This document shows, piece by piece, positions 1 to 6,008 of a stretch of 6,008 nucleotides of DNA (its first letter is position 1; each line of letters opens with the position of its first letter). The stretch lies in contig CAJWIZ010000042.1 in NCBI GenBank assembly GCA_913041805.1, forward strand, positions 1 to 6,008, read 5' to 3'. A model generated the notes under the pieces. The model made no database searches. It was not told the origin of the DNA and saw only the letters and a program-made list of their open reading frames with translations. Source of the stretch: an uncultured Prochlorococcus sp. GTDB taxonomy: Bacteria > Cyanobacteriota > Cyanobacteriia > PCC-6307 > Cyanobiaceae. The translations under genes and the position numbers were made by a program.

Positions 1-11
1 GGCTTCTTCTC

Positions 12-806
12 ATGCGATTTCGTCCTTTGCTGGCCTTGGTGCTGGCTTTCTGTCTTACCTTTGCAGCTGCCCCAAATAGTGTTGGTGCTGCGTTCGTACA
101 AGGTCCCGAACGTGGTAATGCATCTTTTGGTAAATCCGTTAATTCAGGCCAAAACGGAGTTTGCCGAACCCTTCCTGCTGGTTCCACAGATTCCATCAGT
201 GCTGATGGAAGTTTCAAAGAGCTCTGCTTACAACCAACTCAGATCTTTGTGAAACTTGAAGGCAATGCGCGTCAATCAGCTGATTTCGTGCCTGCAAAAA
301 TTATTAGCCCACGTTTCAACAGCAGCGTTGATCAGGTCTACGGTGATCTATCAGGTGGAAAGTTCAGTGCACAAGGTGGCATTGATTTCTCTCTGATAAC
401 TGTTCTTGCACCTAATGGAGAGGAATTTCCCTTAGCCTTCTCTGTTAAAGACATGGTTGCTGGCGGAGGCAAATCAATAGCCCCCGGAGAAGAGTTCACA
501 GGCACAACATCTATTCCTAGTTACCGCACTGGTGACTTTCTTGATCCCAAGAGTCGTGCTAAGGACACTGGCGTGGACTACGCCCAAGGTCTTGTTGCTT
601 TAGGTGGTGATGATGAAGAACTAGCCAAAGAGAACATCAAGCAAGATCTCGGCGGCGACGGCAAAATAACCCTTTCAATCGACAGTGTTGCAGGCAATGA
701 ATTTGCTGGCACTTTCGTAGCCGTTCAGCCATCAGACAATGATCTTGGATCCAAAGAACCAGTAGATGTAAAACTCACTGGCAATCTTTATGGTCGTAAA
801 GCCTGA
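12..806 (+). CDS. psbO: PsbO, photosystem II manganese-stabilizing protein
   Basis: Extrinsic lumenal subunit of photosystem II that stabilises the oxygen-evolving Mn4CaO5 cluster. The 264-residue product begins with an uncleaved-type signal peptide: R2/R4, a hydrophobic core at about 5-20, and a likely cleavage after VGA (24-26). The mature part has the family's two cysteines (C51 and C72, expected disulfide), the segment LCLQPTQIFVK (71-81), GGIDF (122-126), SIPSYRTGDFLDPKSR (167-182), and near the C-terminus GTF (233-235) and SDNDLGSKEP (241-250). The N-terminus of the mature chain is divergent: SFGKSVNSG (38-46) stands where TYDDIVGTG is usual, and the spacing between the cysteines is a few residues shorter than I recall for thermophilic cyanobacteria. 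The frame stays open to the left edge and the first 11 bases hold no Shine-Dalgarno, so the ATG is preferred because it gives a normal signal peptide. It ends in its own terminator. Confidence 0.96.
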   Translation: MRFRPLLALVLAFCLTFAAAPNSVGAAFVQGPERGNASFGKSVNSGQNGVCRTLPAGSTDSISADGSFKELCLQPTQIFVKLEGNARQSADFVPAKIISPRFNSSVDQVYGDLSGGKFSAQGGIDFSLITVLAPNGEEFPLAFSVKDMVAGGGKSIAPGEEFTGTTSIPSYRTGDFLDPKSRAKDTGVDYAQGLVALGGDDEELAKENIKQDLGGDGKITLSIDSVAGNEFAGTFVAVQPSDNDLGSKEPVDVKLTGNLYGRKA

Positions 807-808
807 TC

Positions 809-852
809 AACAGGTTTTTTAATCCATAACCTGTTCAAAATTCATTTGAACA
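809..852 (+). repeat. Two overlapping, mutually exclusive hairpins in the psbO 3' UTR
   Basis: Just after the psbO stop, AACAGGTT (809-816) can pair with AACCTGTT (828-835), an 8-bp stem with an 11-base loop. TGTTCAAA (832-839) can instead pair with TTTGAACA (845-852), an 8-bp stem with a 5-base loop. Both stems need bases 832-835, so they cannot form together. They lie immediately before the terminator. A role in protecting the 3' end of an abundant photosynthesis mRNA is possible but is inference only. Confidence 0.5.
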
Positions 853-855
853 AGT

Positions 856-892
856 CAATAAAAAAGAGGGCTAAACACCCTCTTTTTTATTG
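856..892 (+). terminator. Intrinsic terminator of psbO
   Basis: The left arm 856-870 (CAATAAAAAAGAGGG) pairs perfectly with 878-892 (CCCTCTTTTTTATTG), giving a 15-bp stem around the loop CTAAACA. The GC-rich core GAGGG/CCCTC is followed by six T, with a matching A tract on the other side, so it could work in both directions. It is 49 bases past the psbO stop and should isolate psbO from sat, which implies that sat has its own promoter in the following 78 bases. Confidence 0.9.
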
Positions 893-939
893 AAAAAGCA
901 ATCTCTGCATATTTTCCACCGATTTAGGACCTTTGATCT

Positions 940-952
940 GGGAGAATCTCCC
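940..952. repeat. 13-bp perfect dyad in the sat leader
   Basis: GGGAGA (940-945) is the exact reverse complement of TCTCCC (947-952) around a central A. It sits 18 bases before the chosen sat ATG, in the only stretch that can hold a sat promoter. The overlapping TGGGAGAAT (939-947) vaguely resembles an extended -10 element, but no -35 box is visible. It may be an operator, an RNA hairpin or chance. Confidence 0.3.
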
Positions 953-970
953 CGAATCCTCAGGCTAGTA

Positions 971-2143
971 ATGAACACCAGCCAATCCCCTGTCCAAAAA
1001 AACTCAGGAGTAATTGCTCCATATGGAGGGAGCCTGGTAAATCTCATGGTGCCTCAAGACAAGCAAAAGGCATTAAAAGAAGGCATTACAAAAAAATTGG
1101 AATGTTCTGATCGCAACGCGTGCGATGTAGAGCTTCTAGTGATAGGAGGTTTTTCTCCTGAGCGTGGATTCATGCATCAGGCTGATTATGAACAAGTAGT
1201 AAAAGGGACCCGTACAACTTCAGGATATTTATTTGGTCTTCCAATAGTTATGGATACTGACCGAAATGATTTGGAGTTAGGAGACAAAGTGATCCTGACC
1301 TACAAAGGTCAAGAACTAGCAGTAATGGAGATTGAAGACCAATGGGAGCCAGACAAAGTTGTTGAAGCAAAAGGCTGCTATGGGACAACTTCAATTGAGC
1401 ATCCTGCTGTTCGCATGATTGCTACTGAACGCAAGCGTTTTTATATAGGAGGGAAAATACAAGGTCTAGAGCTACCAAAACGTATTTTTCCTTGCAAGAC
1501 CCCAGCAGAAGTAAGAGCAGAATTACCTTCTGGAGAGGATGTAGTTGCTTTTCAGTGCCGTAATCCTATCCATCGTGCCCATTATGAGCTCTTCACAAGG
1601 GCTTTAAATGCAAGCAATGTAAGCAAAAATGCAGTGGTATTAGTCCACCCAACTTGCGGCCCAACCCAACAGGATGACATTCCTGGCCATATTCGATTTC
1701 AAACATATGAGCGGCTAGCTGCAGAAGTAAAAAATCCACGCATTAAATGGGCATACCTGCCATATGCAATGCATATGGCAGGGCCTAGAGAAGCTCTTCA
1801 ACACATGATCATTAGAAGGAACTATGGTTGCACTCATTTCATAATTGGCCGTGATATGGCTGGTTGCAAATCACATCTAGATGGTGAAGATTTCTACGGG
1901 GCCTATGAGGCTCAAAACTTCGCTAGAGAATGTGCTCCCGAGCTAGCTATGGAAACAGTGCCTTCTCTCAATCTTGTATTTACAGAAGAAGAAGGCTATG
2001 TCACGGCAGAGCATGCCGAAGCTCGCGGCCTACATGTTAAAAAACTCAGTGGCACACAATTTCGGAAAATGCTTCGCAGCGGCGAAGAAATTCCAGAATG
2101 GTTCGCCTTTCGGAGCGTGGTCGAAGTCCTTAGAGCCGCGTAA
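971..2143 (+). CDS. sat: ATP sulfurylase (sulfate adenylyltransferase)
   Basis: Makes adenosine 5'-phosphosulfate and pyrophosphate from sulfate and ATP, the first step of sulfate assimilation in the cytosol. The 390-residue protein has an N-terminal PUA-like domain (about 1-170, including GGFSPERGFM at 59-68) and the nucleotidyltransferase domain. Active-site motifs are QCRNPIHRAH (195-204, with the HxxH pair H201/H204), VHPTCGPTQQDD (225-236), YAMHMAGPREA (265-275), GRDMAG (293-298) and LSGTQFR (359-365). It lacks a C-terminal APS-kinase domain, so it is the single-domain bacterial form. The GRDMAG motif has Met where many homologues have His. The frame is open back to a TTG at 890, but that codon lies inside the psbO terminator stem and the added 27 residues look unlike the family; the ATG at 971, with a weak AGG seven bases upstream, gives a standard N-terminus. 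ftsH follows after 46 bases with no terminator, suggesting co-transcription. Confidence 0.95.
   Translation: MNTSQSPVQKNSGVIAPYGGSLVNLMVPQDKQKALKEGITKKLECSDRNACDVELLVIGGFSPERGFMHQADYEQVVKGTRTTSGYLFGLPIVMDTDRNDLELGDKVILTYKGQELAVMEIEDQWEPDKVVEAKGCYGTTSIEHPAVRMIATERKRFYIGGKIQGLELPKRIFPCKTPAEVRAELPSGEDVVAFQCRNPIHRAHYELFTRALNASNVSKNAVVLVHPTCGPTQQDDIPGHIRFQTYERLAAEVKNPRIKWAYLPYAMHMAGPREALQHMIIRRNYGCTHFIIGRDMAGCKSHLDGEDFYGAYEAQNFARECAPELAMETVPSLNLVFTEEEGYVTAEHAEARGLHVKKLSGTQFRKMLRSGEEIPEWFAFRSVVEVLRAA
1756..1782. repeat. 27-bp perfect palindrome inside sat
   Basis: CCTGCCATATGCA (1756-1768) is the exact reverse complement of TGCATATGGCAGG (1770-1782), with one central A at 1769. As RNA this could form a stem of 11 to 12 bp with a 3- to 5-base loop, comparable to a terminator stem but without a T tract. 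It encodes residues of the conserved LPYAMHMAG motif (263-271), so protein constraint explains part of the sequence. Confidence 0.85.
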
Positions 2144-2174
2144 ACGGCAGCGACCCTATTAACATTGCTTCATT

Positions 2175-2180
2175 AGAGGT
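2175..2180 (+). promoter_or_regulatory. Ribosome binding site that fixes the ftsH TTG start
   Basis: AGAGGT lies nine bases before the TTG at 2190. It is the clearest Shine-Dalgarno-like site in the window. No in-frame ATG is near, so this site decides the start of ftsH. Confidence 0.65.
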
Positions 2181-2189
2181 AAAAGAACA

Positions 2190-4037
2190 TTGAACAAACG
2201 CTTGCGCAACGTTGGGCTCTACGTCCTGATAGTGATACTTGTGATCATAGTTGGCACTGCTTTTTTCGATCAGCCTGATCCTGCTACTGCCACACGCACA
2301 CTTCGCTATAGCGATTTTGTTGAAGCAGTTCAAGATAATCAAGTTAGCCGTGTTTTGCTTTCCCCAGACAAAGGGACCGCTCAAGTTGTGGAATCAGATG
2401 GTGGTCGAGCATTGGTAAATCTTGCACCAGATAATGATCTGTTAAAGCTCCTTACAGACAACAACGTTGATATAGCTGTTCAACCAACTCGTCAACCAAG
2501 TCCATGGCAACAAGCTGCAAGCAGTCTTTTCTTCCCACTTTTACTTCTAGGAGGTCTATTTTTCCTATTCCGACGTGCCCAAGGTAGTGGGGGTGGAAAC
2601 CCTGCAATGAATTTTGGAAAGAGCAAGGCTCGTTTACAAATGGAGCCATCAACACAAGTAACATTTAGCGATGTGGCTGGCATAGAAGGAGCGAAACTAG
2701 AACTTACTGAAGTAGTTGATTTTCTAAAAAACCCAGACCGTTTTACTGCTGTAGGAGCAAAAATTCCTAAAGGTGTTCTGCTGGTTGGCCCCCCAGGGAC
2801 TGGGAAGACTCTTCTTGCGAAAGCAGTTGCTGGCGAGGCAGCAGTTCCTTTCTTCTCAATCTCAGGGTCTGAATTTGTAGAAATGTTTGTTGGTGTAGGA
2901 GCAAGCAGGGTCCGAGACCTATTTGAACAAGCCAAGAAAAATGCCCCTTGCATCGTTTTTATTGATGAAATTGATGCTGTTGGTCGTCAACGTGGTGCAG
3001 GACTAGGTGGGGGCAATGACGAAAGAGAGCAAACCCTGAATCAGCTTTTAACAGAAATGGATGGTTTTGAAGGGAATTCAGGAATCATTATTGTTGCAGC
3101 AACAAATAGACCTGACGTCCTTGATGCAGCTCTTATGCGGCCTGGAAGATTCGATCGTCAAGTAGTCGTAGATAGACCTGATTATTCAGGTCGACTTCAA
3201 ATACTAAAAGTACATGCCAAAGATAAAACCTTGGCAAAAGATGTTGATCTAGATAAAGTTGCAAGGCGAACACCCGGTTTCACAGGTGCCGATCTAGCGA
3301 ACTTACTAAATGAGGCAGCTATCTTAGCGGCAAGACGTAGCCTAAATGAAGTTAGCAATGATGAAGTTAGCGACGCCATTGAAAGAGTTATGGCCGGTCC
3401 GGAGAAAAAAGATCGTGTAATGAGCGAGAGGAGAAAAAGACTAGTTGCTTATCACGAAGCAGGTCATGCTCTTGTAGGAGCACTTATGCCCGACTACGAC
3501 CCCGTTCAAAAAATTTCAATTATTCCTAGAGGCCAAGCAGGTGGACTCACTTTCTTTACTCCAAGTGAAGAGAGAATGGAGTCAGGTCTGTACTCGCGGT
3601 CTTACTTGCAAAACCAAATGGCAGTAGCCCTTGGAGGTCGTGTAGCCGAAGAAATCGTCTACGGAGAAGATGAAGTGACAACTGGTGCATCAAATGACCT
3701 CAAGCAAGTTGCTCAAGTTGCTCGGCAAATGGTTACCAGGTTTGGTATGAGTGACAAATTAGGGCCTGTCGCCTTGGGCCGGTCTCAGGGAGGTATGTTT
3801 CTTGGCCGTGATATTGCAGCAGAGCGAGACTTCTCAGAGGAGACTGCTGCCACTATCGATTCAGAAGTATCTGAATTGGTTGACGTAGCTTATAAGAGGG
3901 CTACAAAAGTTTTAGGAGACAATCGTTCTGTACTTGATGAATTGGCCGAAATGCTTGTAGAGAAAGAAACGGTGGACTCAGAAGAACTGCAAAACCTCTT
4001 AATCCTCAGAGATGTAACGGTTGCTGAATACGTCTAA
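2190..4037 (+). CDS. ftsH: FtsH ATP-dependent zinc metalloprotease, FtsH3 type
   Basis: Membrane-bound AAA+ protease. The 615-residue product has an N-terminal membrane helix (about 9-26), a lumenal domain, a second helix (about 113-127), then the cytosolic AAA domain: Walker A GPPGTGKT (200-207), pore FVGVG (233-237), Walker B IVFIDEID (255-262), and the second region of homology [19 protein letters not shown] (305-323) with arginine fingers R320 and R323. The protease domain has HEAGH (422-426, E423 catalytic) and the third zinc ligand D503 in TTGASND (497-503). The N-terminus ([10 protein letters not shown]) and length match my recollection of Synechocystis FtsH3 (Slr1604), not FtsH2. In Synechocystis, FtsH3 pairs with FtsH2 in thylakoids for D1 turnover and with FtsH1 in the cytoplasmic membrane. 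The start is TTG, supported by AGAGGT nine bases upstream. It lies 46 bp after sat, and its last codons overlap eda, so it is probably mid-operon. All catalytic residues are intact. Confidence 0.96.
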   Translation: MNKRLRNVGLYVLIVILVIIVGTAFFDQPDPATATRTLRYSDFVEAVQDNQVSRVLLSPDKGTAQVVESDGGRALVNLAPDNDLLKLLTDNNVDIAVQPTRQPSPWQQAASSLFFPLLLLGGLFFLFRRAQGSGGGNPAMNFGKSKARLQMEPSTQVTFSDVAGIEGAKLELTEVVDFLKNPDRFTAVGAKIPKGVLLVGPPGTGKTLLAKAVAGEAAVPFFSISGSEFVEMFVGVGASRVRDLFEQAKKNAPCIVFIDEIDAVGRQRGAGLGGGNDEREQTLNQLLTEMDGFEGNSGIIIVAATNRPDVLDAALMRPGRFDRQVVVDRPDYSGRLQILKVHAKDKTLAKDVDLDKVARRTPGFTGADLANLLNEAAILAARRSLNEVSNDEVSDAIERVMAGPEKKDRVMSERRKRLVAYHEAGHALVGALMPDYDPVQKISIIPRGQAGGLTFFTPSEERMESGLYSRSYLQNQMAVALGGRVAEEIVYGEDEVTTGASNDLKQVAQVARQMVTRFGMSDKLGPVALGRSQGGMFLGRDIAAERDFSEETAATIDSEVSELVDVAYKRATKVLGDNRSVLDELAEMLVEKETVDSEELQNLLILRDVTVAEYV

Positions 4038-4710
4038 CACATATTCAGAATTAGATTGGTTAAGTCAGCAAGAAGCACTTATTGCTTCTCTGCAATCACA
4101 ACCACTTATCGTAGTTCTTCGTCCTGATATCGAAGATTTTAATCTTTCTGGGTCTCAAAATCCTTTGTTTACATTAATTGAAAACCTATGTTGTGAAGGA
4201 ATCAAACATATAGAAATCGCCTGGTCATCACATCCAAGGTGGATACCACTAATGCAAGCCTTGAGCTCAGACTTCAATGACATTGCATTAGGCGCAGCCT
4301 CTGTAACAAACCATATGGCTTTGGAATCCGTTGCAGCACTTCAGCTTGGCTATGCAATGACACCCACCTGGAACCCTAGTCTTCAACTTTATGCAAAAAG
4401 CCTAAAACAATTACTAGTTCCAGGAGTTTTTTCCCCCACCGAAATCCAAGAAGCCAAATCTTTTGGATGTCAATTAATTAAACTATTTCCAGCATCAACT
4501 TTAGGCATCAAATACATACATAATCTCAAGGAACCAATTGGATCCATCCCATTCATAATTGCTGCTGGTGGTTTAAGAGTAGAAGACCTCAATCCCTGGC
4601 TAAAAGAAGGATATGGTGCAATTGCTCTAGGGAGAGAGTTGATCCAACAAAAAGCAGTGGACCCTTCATTAAAAAAATGGTTGAGAATTCATCAAGCCAA
4701 ACCACTATAA
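4021..4710 (+). CDS. eda: KDPG/KHG aldolase family protein (Eda-like)
   Basis: Class I (Schiff-base) aldolase of the 2-keto-3-deoxy-6-phosphogluconate / 4-hydroxy-2-oxoglutarate family. The 229-residue chain follows the TIM-barrel pattern: LIVVLRPD (29-36), GIKHIEIAW (60-68), LGAASVTN (90-97), LLVPGV (131-136), IKLFPA (153-158), AAGGL (181-185) and ALGREL (202-207). By alignment in my head, K154 is the Schiff-base lysine and E65 the catalytic glutamate (K133 and E45 of E. coli Eda). The position of E. coli R49 is S69, so the true substrate is uncertain: KDPG, KHG or oxaloacetate are all possible. No in-frame ATG occurs before about residue 78, so the TTG at 4021 is the likely start; it overlaps ftsH by 17 bases in another frame, and CAGAGA (4007-4012) is a weak ribosome site. 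Translational coupling to ftsH is likely. aroC is convergent 64 bp downstream. Confidence 0.85.
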   Translation: MLNTSNTYSELDWLSQQEALIASLQSQPLIVVLRPDIEDFNLSGSQNPLFTLIENLCCEGIKHIEIAWSSHPRWIPLMQALSSDFNDIALGAASVTNHMALESVAALQLGYAMTPTWNPSLQLYAKSLKQLLVPGVFSPTEIQEAKSFGCQLIKLFPASTLGIKYIHNLKEPIGSIPFIIAAGGLRVEDLNPWLKEGYGAIALGRELIQQKAVDPSLKKWLRIHQAKPL

Positions 4711-4774
4711 CTACCTTGAATCGACATATTAGTTTTCCAATTTAGAAAGAATCTTTTATCGAGCTGAGAAAATT

Positions 4775-5863
4775 TTACCAAAGATTGCATTGACCATGCT
4801 GCCTTAACAAGTGATCAGCCAATACAAGTGCAACCATTGCTTCCACCATTGGCACCGCCCTTGGTAAAACACAAGGATCATGACGTCCTTTGGCCGAAAG
4901 AGTTGTTTCTTTGCCACTTGCATCAACCGTTTGCTGCTCTTTGCGAATAGTCGCAGTAGGCTTAAATGCAAGCCTAAGCACAATTGGTTCGCCATTACTA
5001 ATACCCCCTTGTATTCCTCCTGAGTTGTTCGTCAATGTTTTTATGATGCCATCCTCCGCAGGGAGGAAAGCATCATTATGTTCACTACCTTTCAAGAAAG
5101 TTCCGTCAAATCCCGATCCAATTTCAAAACCCTTAGTTGCTGGGAGTGACATCAAAGCTTTTGCAAGATCAGCCTCTAACTTGTCAAAAACAGGCATCCC
5201 AAGGCCTACAGGAGTATTACGTACAACACATTCGATCACACCTCCGCAGGAATCACCATCCCGGCTTATTTCTTCGATTCGTTGAAGCATCGACTCAGCG
5301 ACTGATTCATTTGGACAACGCACGATATTGGACTCAACATCAGACAAGCTGACAGTATTTACATTTACATCGGCCTCAATGTTGTGAATACGTTTCACCC
5401 ATGCCAACACTTCCGTACCATTAGCTTTTAACAACATTTGTTTAGCTATAGCACCTGCCGCCACTCGACCAATAGTTTCTCGAGCAGAAGCTCTTCCACC
5501 TCCACTCAGCGCTTGTATCCCATATTTAGCCTGATAAGTTGCATCTGCATGAGATGGTCGAAACACTAACTGCATTTCTTTGTAGTCATCTGGGCGTTGA
5601 TCTTTATTCCTCACCAATAAAGCAATAGGAGTTCCAAGTGTTTTGTTACCTCTTAAACCACTCAGGATTTCCACCTGATCAGCCTCCTTCCTAGGGGTTG
5701 TTATTTTGCTCTGCCCAGGTTTTCTTCTATCTAACTCTGTTTGAATCTGTCCAACATCTAATTCCAACCTGGGTGGACATCCATCCAAGATCACTCCAAT
5801 TCCACCTCCGTGAGACTCACCGAAGGTAGTGACACGAAAAAGATGCCCAAAAGTACTACCCAT
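4775..5863 (-). CDS. aroC: Chorismate synthase
   Basis: Converts 5-enolpyruvylshikimate 3-phosphate to chorismate, the last step of the shikimate pathway, using reduced FMN. The 362-residue protein carries all family signatures: [18 protein letters not shown] (14-31, catalytic H18), RRKPGQS...TPRKEAD (46-62, substrate-binding arginines), FRPSHAD (101-107, catalytic H105), [19 protein letters not shown] (120-138), [14 protein letters not shown] (281-294) and [17 protein letters not shown] (327-343, conserved D329). Nothing is missing. The frame extends to a TTG at 5926, adding 21 residues, but the ATG at 5863 gives the standard beginning [20 protein letters not shown] and the usual length, so I choose it; no strong Shine-Dalgarno precedes either. 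A promoter should lie between 5864 and about 5957, where I see a 15-bp dyad but no clear -10/-35 pair. The gene upstream on the same strand is separated by a terminator. Confidence 0.96.
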   Translation of the reverse strand: MGSTFGHLFRVTTFGESHGGGIGVILDGCPPRLELDVGQIQTELDRRKPGQSKITTPRKEADQVEILSGLRGNKTLGTPIALLVRNKDQRPDDYKEMQLVFRPSHADATYQAKYGIQALSGGGRASARETIGRVAAGAIAKQMLLKANGTEVLAWVKRIHNIEADVNVNTVSLSDVESNIVRCPNESVAESMLQRIEEISRDGDSCGGVIECVVRNTPVGLGMPVFDKLEADLAKALMSLPATKGFEIGSGFDGTFLKGSEHNDAFLPAEDGIIKTLTNNSGGIQGGISNGEPIVLRLAFKPTATIRKEQQTVDASGKETTLSAKGRHDPCVLPRAVPMVEAMVALVLADHLLRQHGQCNLW

Positions 5864-5911
5864 GAAAAACTCATTCTGACTAGAGGGTAAGGAATCAAAT
5901 GAAGAATGACC

Positions 5912-5926
5912 TTGATTGGCAATCAA
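5912..5926. repeat. 15-bp perfect dyad upstream of aroC
   Basis: TTGATTG (5912-5918) and CAATCAA (5920-5926) are exact reverse complements around a central G. The dyad lies 48 bp before the aroC ATG, within the short stretch between the upstream terminator and aroC, where a promoter is expected. It resembles a transcription-factor operator in size and symmetry, but no regulator can be named and chance is possible. It contains the alternative, rejected TTG start of aroC. Confidence 0.4.
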
Positions 5927-5966
5927 CTACCAATGAATTGAAGCCTACTTAAATTTGAAAAAATCA

Positions 5967-5992
5967 AAAGCCCCCTCTTTCGAGGGGGCTTT
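5967..5992 (-). terminator. Intrinsic terminator of a - strand gene beyond the right edge (expected psbA)
   Basis: AAAGCCCCCTC (5967-5977) pairs with GAGGGGGCTTT (5982-5992), an 11-bp stem. Read on the - strand the loop is GAAA, a stable GNRA tetraloop, and the stem is followed by TGATTTTTT (5966-5958). On the + strand there is no T run beyond the stem, so it serves transcription leftwards. The bases to its right (5993-6008) show no coding sequence I recognise and are probably 3' UTR. In Prochlorococcus genomes I recall psbA preceding aroC on the same strand, so this is likely the psbA terminator; that identity is inference. Confidence 0.88.
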
Positions 5993-6008
5993 ACAAACTC
6001 AGAACAAA

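Noticed and set aside
890..970. N-terminal extension of sat from a TTG at 890
   Set aside because: The TTG is part of the psbO terminator stem, has no ribosome site, and the extra 27 residues resemble no part of ATP sulfurylase.
2130..2384. 84-codon - strand frame across the sat-ftsH junction
   Set aside because: It overlaps the ends of two well-supported genes on the opposite strand and has no family features.
2492..2953. 153-codon open frame antisense to ftsH
   Set aside because: It lies opposite the strongly conserved AAA domain, has a composition typical of a shadow frame (Ser, Arg, Pro rich), and shows no recognisable domain or ribosome site.
3346..3371. Direct repeat ATGAAGTTAGC, two copies 15 bp apart in ftsH
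   Set aside because: It encodes the similar pentapeptides NEVSN and DEVSD in a helical part of the AAA lid; two copies are too few and too short to suggest more than local similarity.
4890..5285. 131-codon + strand open frame opposite aroC
   Set aside because: It is antisense to a fully conserved chorismate synthase, and its sequence shows no domain; it is explained by codon bias in aroC.
5864..5926. 21-residue N-terminal extension of aroC from a TTG at 5926
   Set aside because: Chorismate synthases start just before the GESHG motif, as the ATG at 5863 provides; the extension falls in the likely promoter region and in a dyad.
1..6008. Search for CRISPR arrays, insertion sequences, tRNA genes, attachment sites and defence or toxin genes
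   Set aside because: Nothing supports any of these: the window is tightly filled with five intact housekeeping genes, and the gaps hold only terminators and short dyads.

Overview
The window looks like a conserved housekeeping stretch of a marine picocyanobacterial chromosome, most likely a low-light Prochlorococcus or a close relative. The evidence is a photosystem II extrinsic protein (PsbO), an FtsH that reads as the cyanobacterial FtsH3 type along its whole length, moderately AT-rich DNA, very short intergenic gaps and TTG starts. The strain cannot be fixed from the sequence alone. I see no mobile element, CRISPR array, tRNA or rRNA.

Layout. Four genes lie on the + strand: psbO (12-806), sat (971-2143), ftsH (2190-4037) and eda (4021-4710). 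One gene, aroC (4775-5863), is convergent on the - strand. A 15-bp-stem terminator (856-892) separates psbO from sat. From sat to eda there is no terminator: the sat-ftsH gap is 46 bp and eda overlaps the end of ftsH by 17 bp, so sat-ftsH-eda probably form one transcription unit. The 64-bp gap between the convergent eda and aroC holds no recognisable terminator. At the right edge, a GC-rich hairpin (5967-5992) with its T tract on the - strand side marks the 3' end of a - strand gene just outside the window. From the gene order I remember for Prochlorococcus, that gene is expected to be psbA, but it cannot be seen here.

Function. PsbO stabilises the Mn4CaO5 cluster of photosystem II. FtsH3 is a subunit of the thylakoid protease complexes that, in studied cyanobacteria, remove damaged D1. 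Sat starts sulfate assimilation by making APS. Eda is a KDPG/KHG-aldolase family protein of carbon metabolism. AroC makes chorismate for aromatic amino acids, quinones and folate. The set mixes photosystem II maintenance with core metabolism.

Start choices matter for four genes. sat and aroC each have a longer TTG-initiated frame that I reject in favour of an internal ATG. ftsH and eda have no usable ATG and very probably start at TTG.

The less ordinary observations are a 27-bp perfect palindrome inside the active-site region of sat, the absence in Eda of an arginine that is catalytically important in E. coli Eda, a PsbO whose mature N-terminus has lost the usual TYDDI-like motif, and short perfect dyads upstream of sat and aroC. 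I found no evidence of a new biological system.
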